Positions 14,590-14,774 of a DNA stretch of 14,774 bases are shown one piece after another. The DNA comes from Burkholderiales bacterium RIFCSPHIGHO2_12_FULL_61_11 (lineage in GTDB: Bacteria > Pseudomonadota > Gammaproteobacteria > Burkholderiales > Burkholderiaceae_C). Position 1 is the first letter of the stretch. Every line of letters starts with the position of its first letter. The translations under genes were made by a program, and so were the position numbers. Below the pieces are notes generated by a model. That model was not told where the DNA came from, ran no database searches, and saw only the letters and a program-made list of their open reading frames with translations. Where the stretch lies: NCBI GenBank assembly GCA_001770785.1, contig MERZ01000349.1, forward strand, positions 27,916 to 42,689, read 5' to 3'.

Positions 14590-14774
14590 AGTTCTCCAAT
14601 TTGTATCGTTTAGGTTTGAGGGCACGGCAAATCTCGCGGTTGACACCGGCCTGCGGCAGCGCGATGCCGGCTTCGGCCGCCATTTCGGCGACGATCGCCA
14701 TGTCGTCATCGGCCCAGGCCATGGTCTGTGTTCCCCATTTCTCTAGCGGGCCATTGGTGCAACTCGAGATCAGC
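14579..14774 (-). CDS. 3' end of an NAD(P)-dependent beta-hydroxyacid dehydrogenase-type oxidoreductase (partial)
   Basis: Only the last 64 residues are in the window. They contain WADDDMAIVAEMAAEAGIAL, followed by PQAGVNREICRALKPKR and YKLENYGR. This resembles the helical C-terminal domain of the 3-hydroxyisobutyrate dehydrogenase superfamily, in which a helix beginning with acidic residues and ending in G(I/V)xLP is usual; members reduce or oxidise small 3-hydroxyacids with NAD(P). The catalytic Lys and the Rossmann fold would be upstream, outside the window. The TAA stop lies 11 bases inside the first cupin gene. Family assignment rests on a short fragment, so the exact substrate class is open. 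Confidence 0.6.
   Translation of the reverse strand, partial: LISSCTNGPLEKWGTQTMAWADDDMAIVAEMAAEAGIALPQAGVNREICRALKPKRYKLENYGR

Noticed and set aside
13036..14613. Open frame of 525 codons on the plus strand
   Set aside because: It lies antisense to the cupin genes, whose motifs, ribosome sites and spacing are convincing. Long antisense frames are common in GC-rich DNA and its translation shows no recognisable domain.
14590..14709. Longer N-terminus for the first cupin gene
   Set aside because: The extra 40 residues overlap the oxidoreductase gene in another frame, are Arg/Pro-rich and lack a ribosome site, whereas the ATG at 14589 has GGAG just upstream.

Overview
The window looks like chromosomal DNA of a Gram-negative betaproteobacterium, most likely a Burkholderiales member (Comamonadaceae/Alcaligenaceae type). 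The signs are GC-rich coding sequence, a Burkholderiales-style trimeric porin ending in Phe, tandem orphan periplasmic solute-binding proteins, and an IclR regulator beside a 2Fe-2S reductase. Every supported gene lies on the minus strand, so transcription runs from high to low coordinates. No RNA gene, transposon, integrase, CRISPR array or origin was seen.

In transcription order there are three blocks. Block A (14774-12169) holds the 3' end of a beta-hydroxyacid-dehydrogenase-type NAD(P) oxidoreductase, then three cupin proteins: two monocupins and one bicupin. All four cupin domains carry the same HQHFN signature. The genes are tightly spaced and the first pair overlap. Block B (12168-4833) starts with a 143-bp intergenic region containing a good sigma70-type promoter and a large inverted repeat. 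It then encodes a porin, three paralogous periplasmic solute-binding proteins, an MFS transporter, a small membrane methyltransferase of the isoprenylcysteine-methyltransferase type, and a DMT/EamA exporter. No ABC permease or ATPase is present. Block C (4832-1) starts with a perfect 21-bp palindrome upstream of an IclR regulator. It continues with a three-domain 2Fe-2S/FAD/NAD(P)H reductase, a cytoplasmic protein of the 4,5-dihydroxyphthalate decarboxylase (Pht5)/SBP-like family, and an EutA-like ASKHA-ATPase reactivating factor with histidine/aspartate-rich tails at both ends. A further gene probably begins at the left edge, overlapping the EutA-like gene by ATGA.

Taken together this reads as an uptake-plus-catabolism locus for an organic acid, plausibly aromatic. 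The porin and binding proteins would bring the substrate in, the MFS and DMT proteins would move substrate or product across the inner membrane, the reductase would feed an oxygenase encoded outside the window, and the cupins, decarboxylase-like protein and dehydrogenase would do the chemistry under IclR control. The substrate cannot be read from the sequence. The most unusual elements are the EutA-like reactivase with no ethanolamine ammonia-lyase genes in view, the cupin trio, and the binding-protein trio with no cognate ABC transporter.
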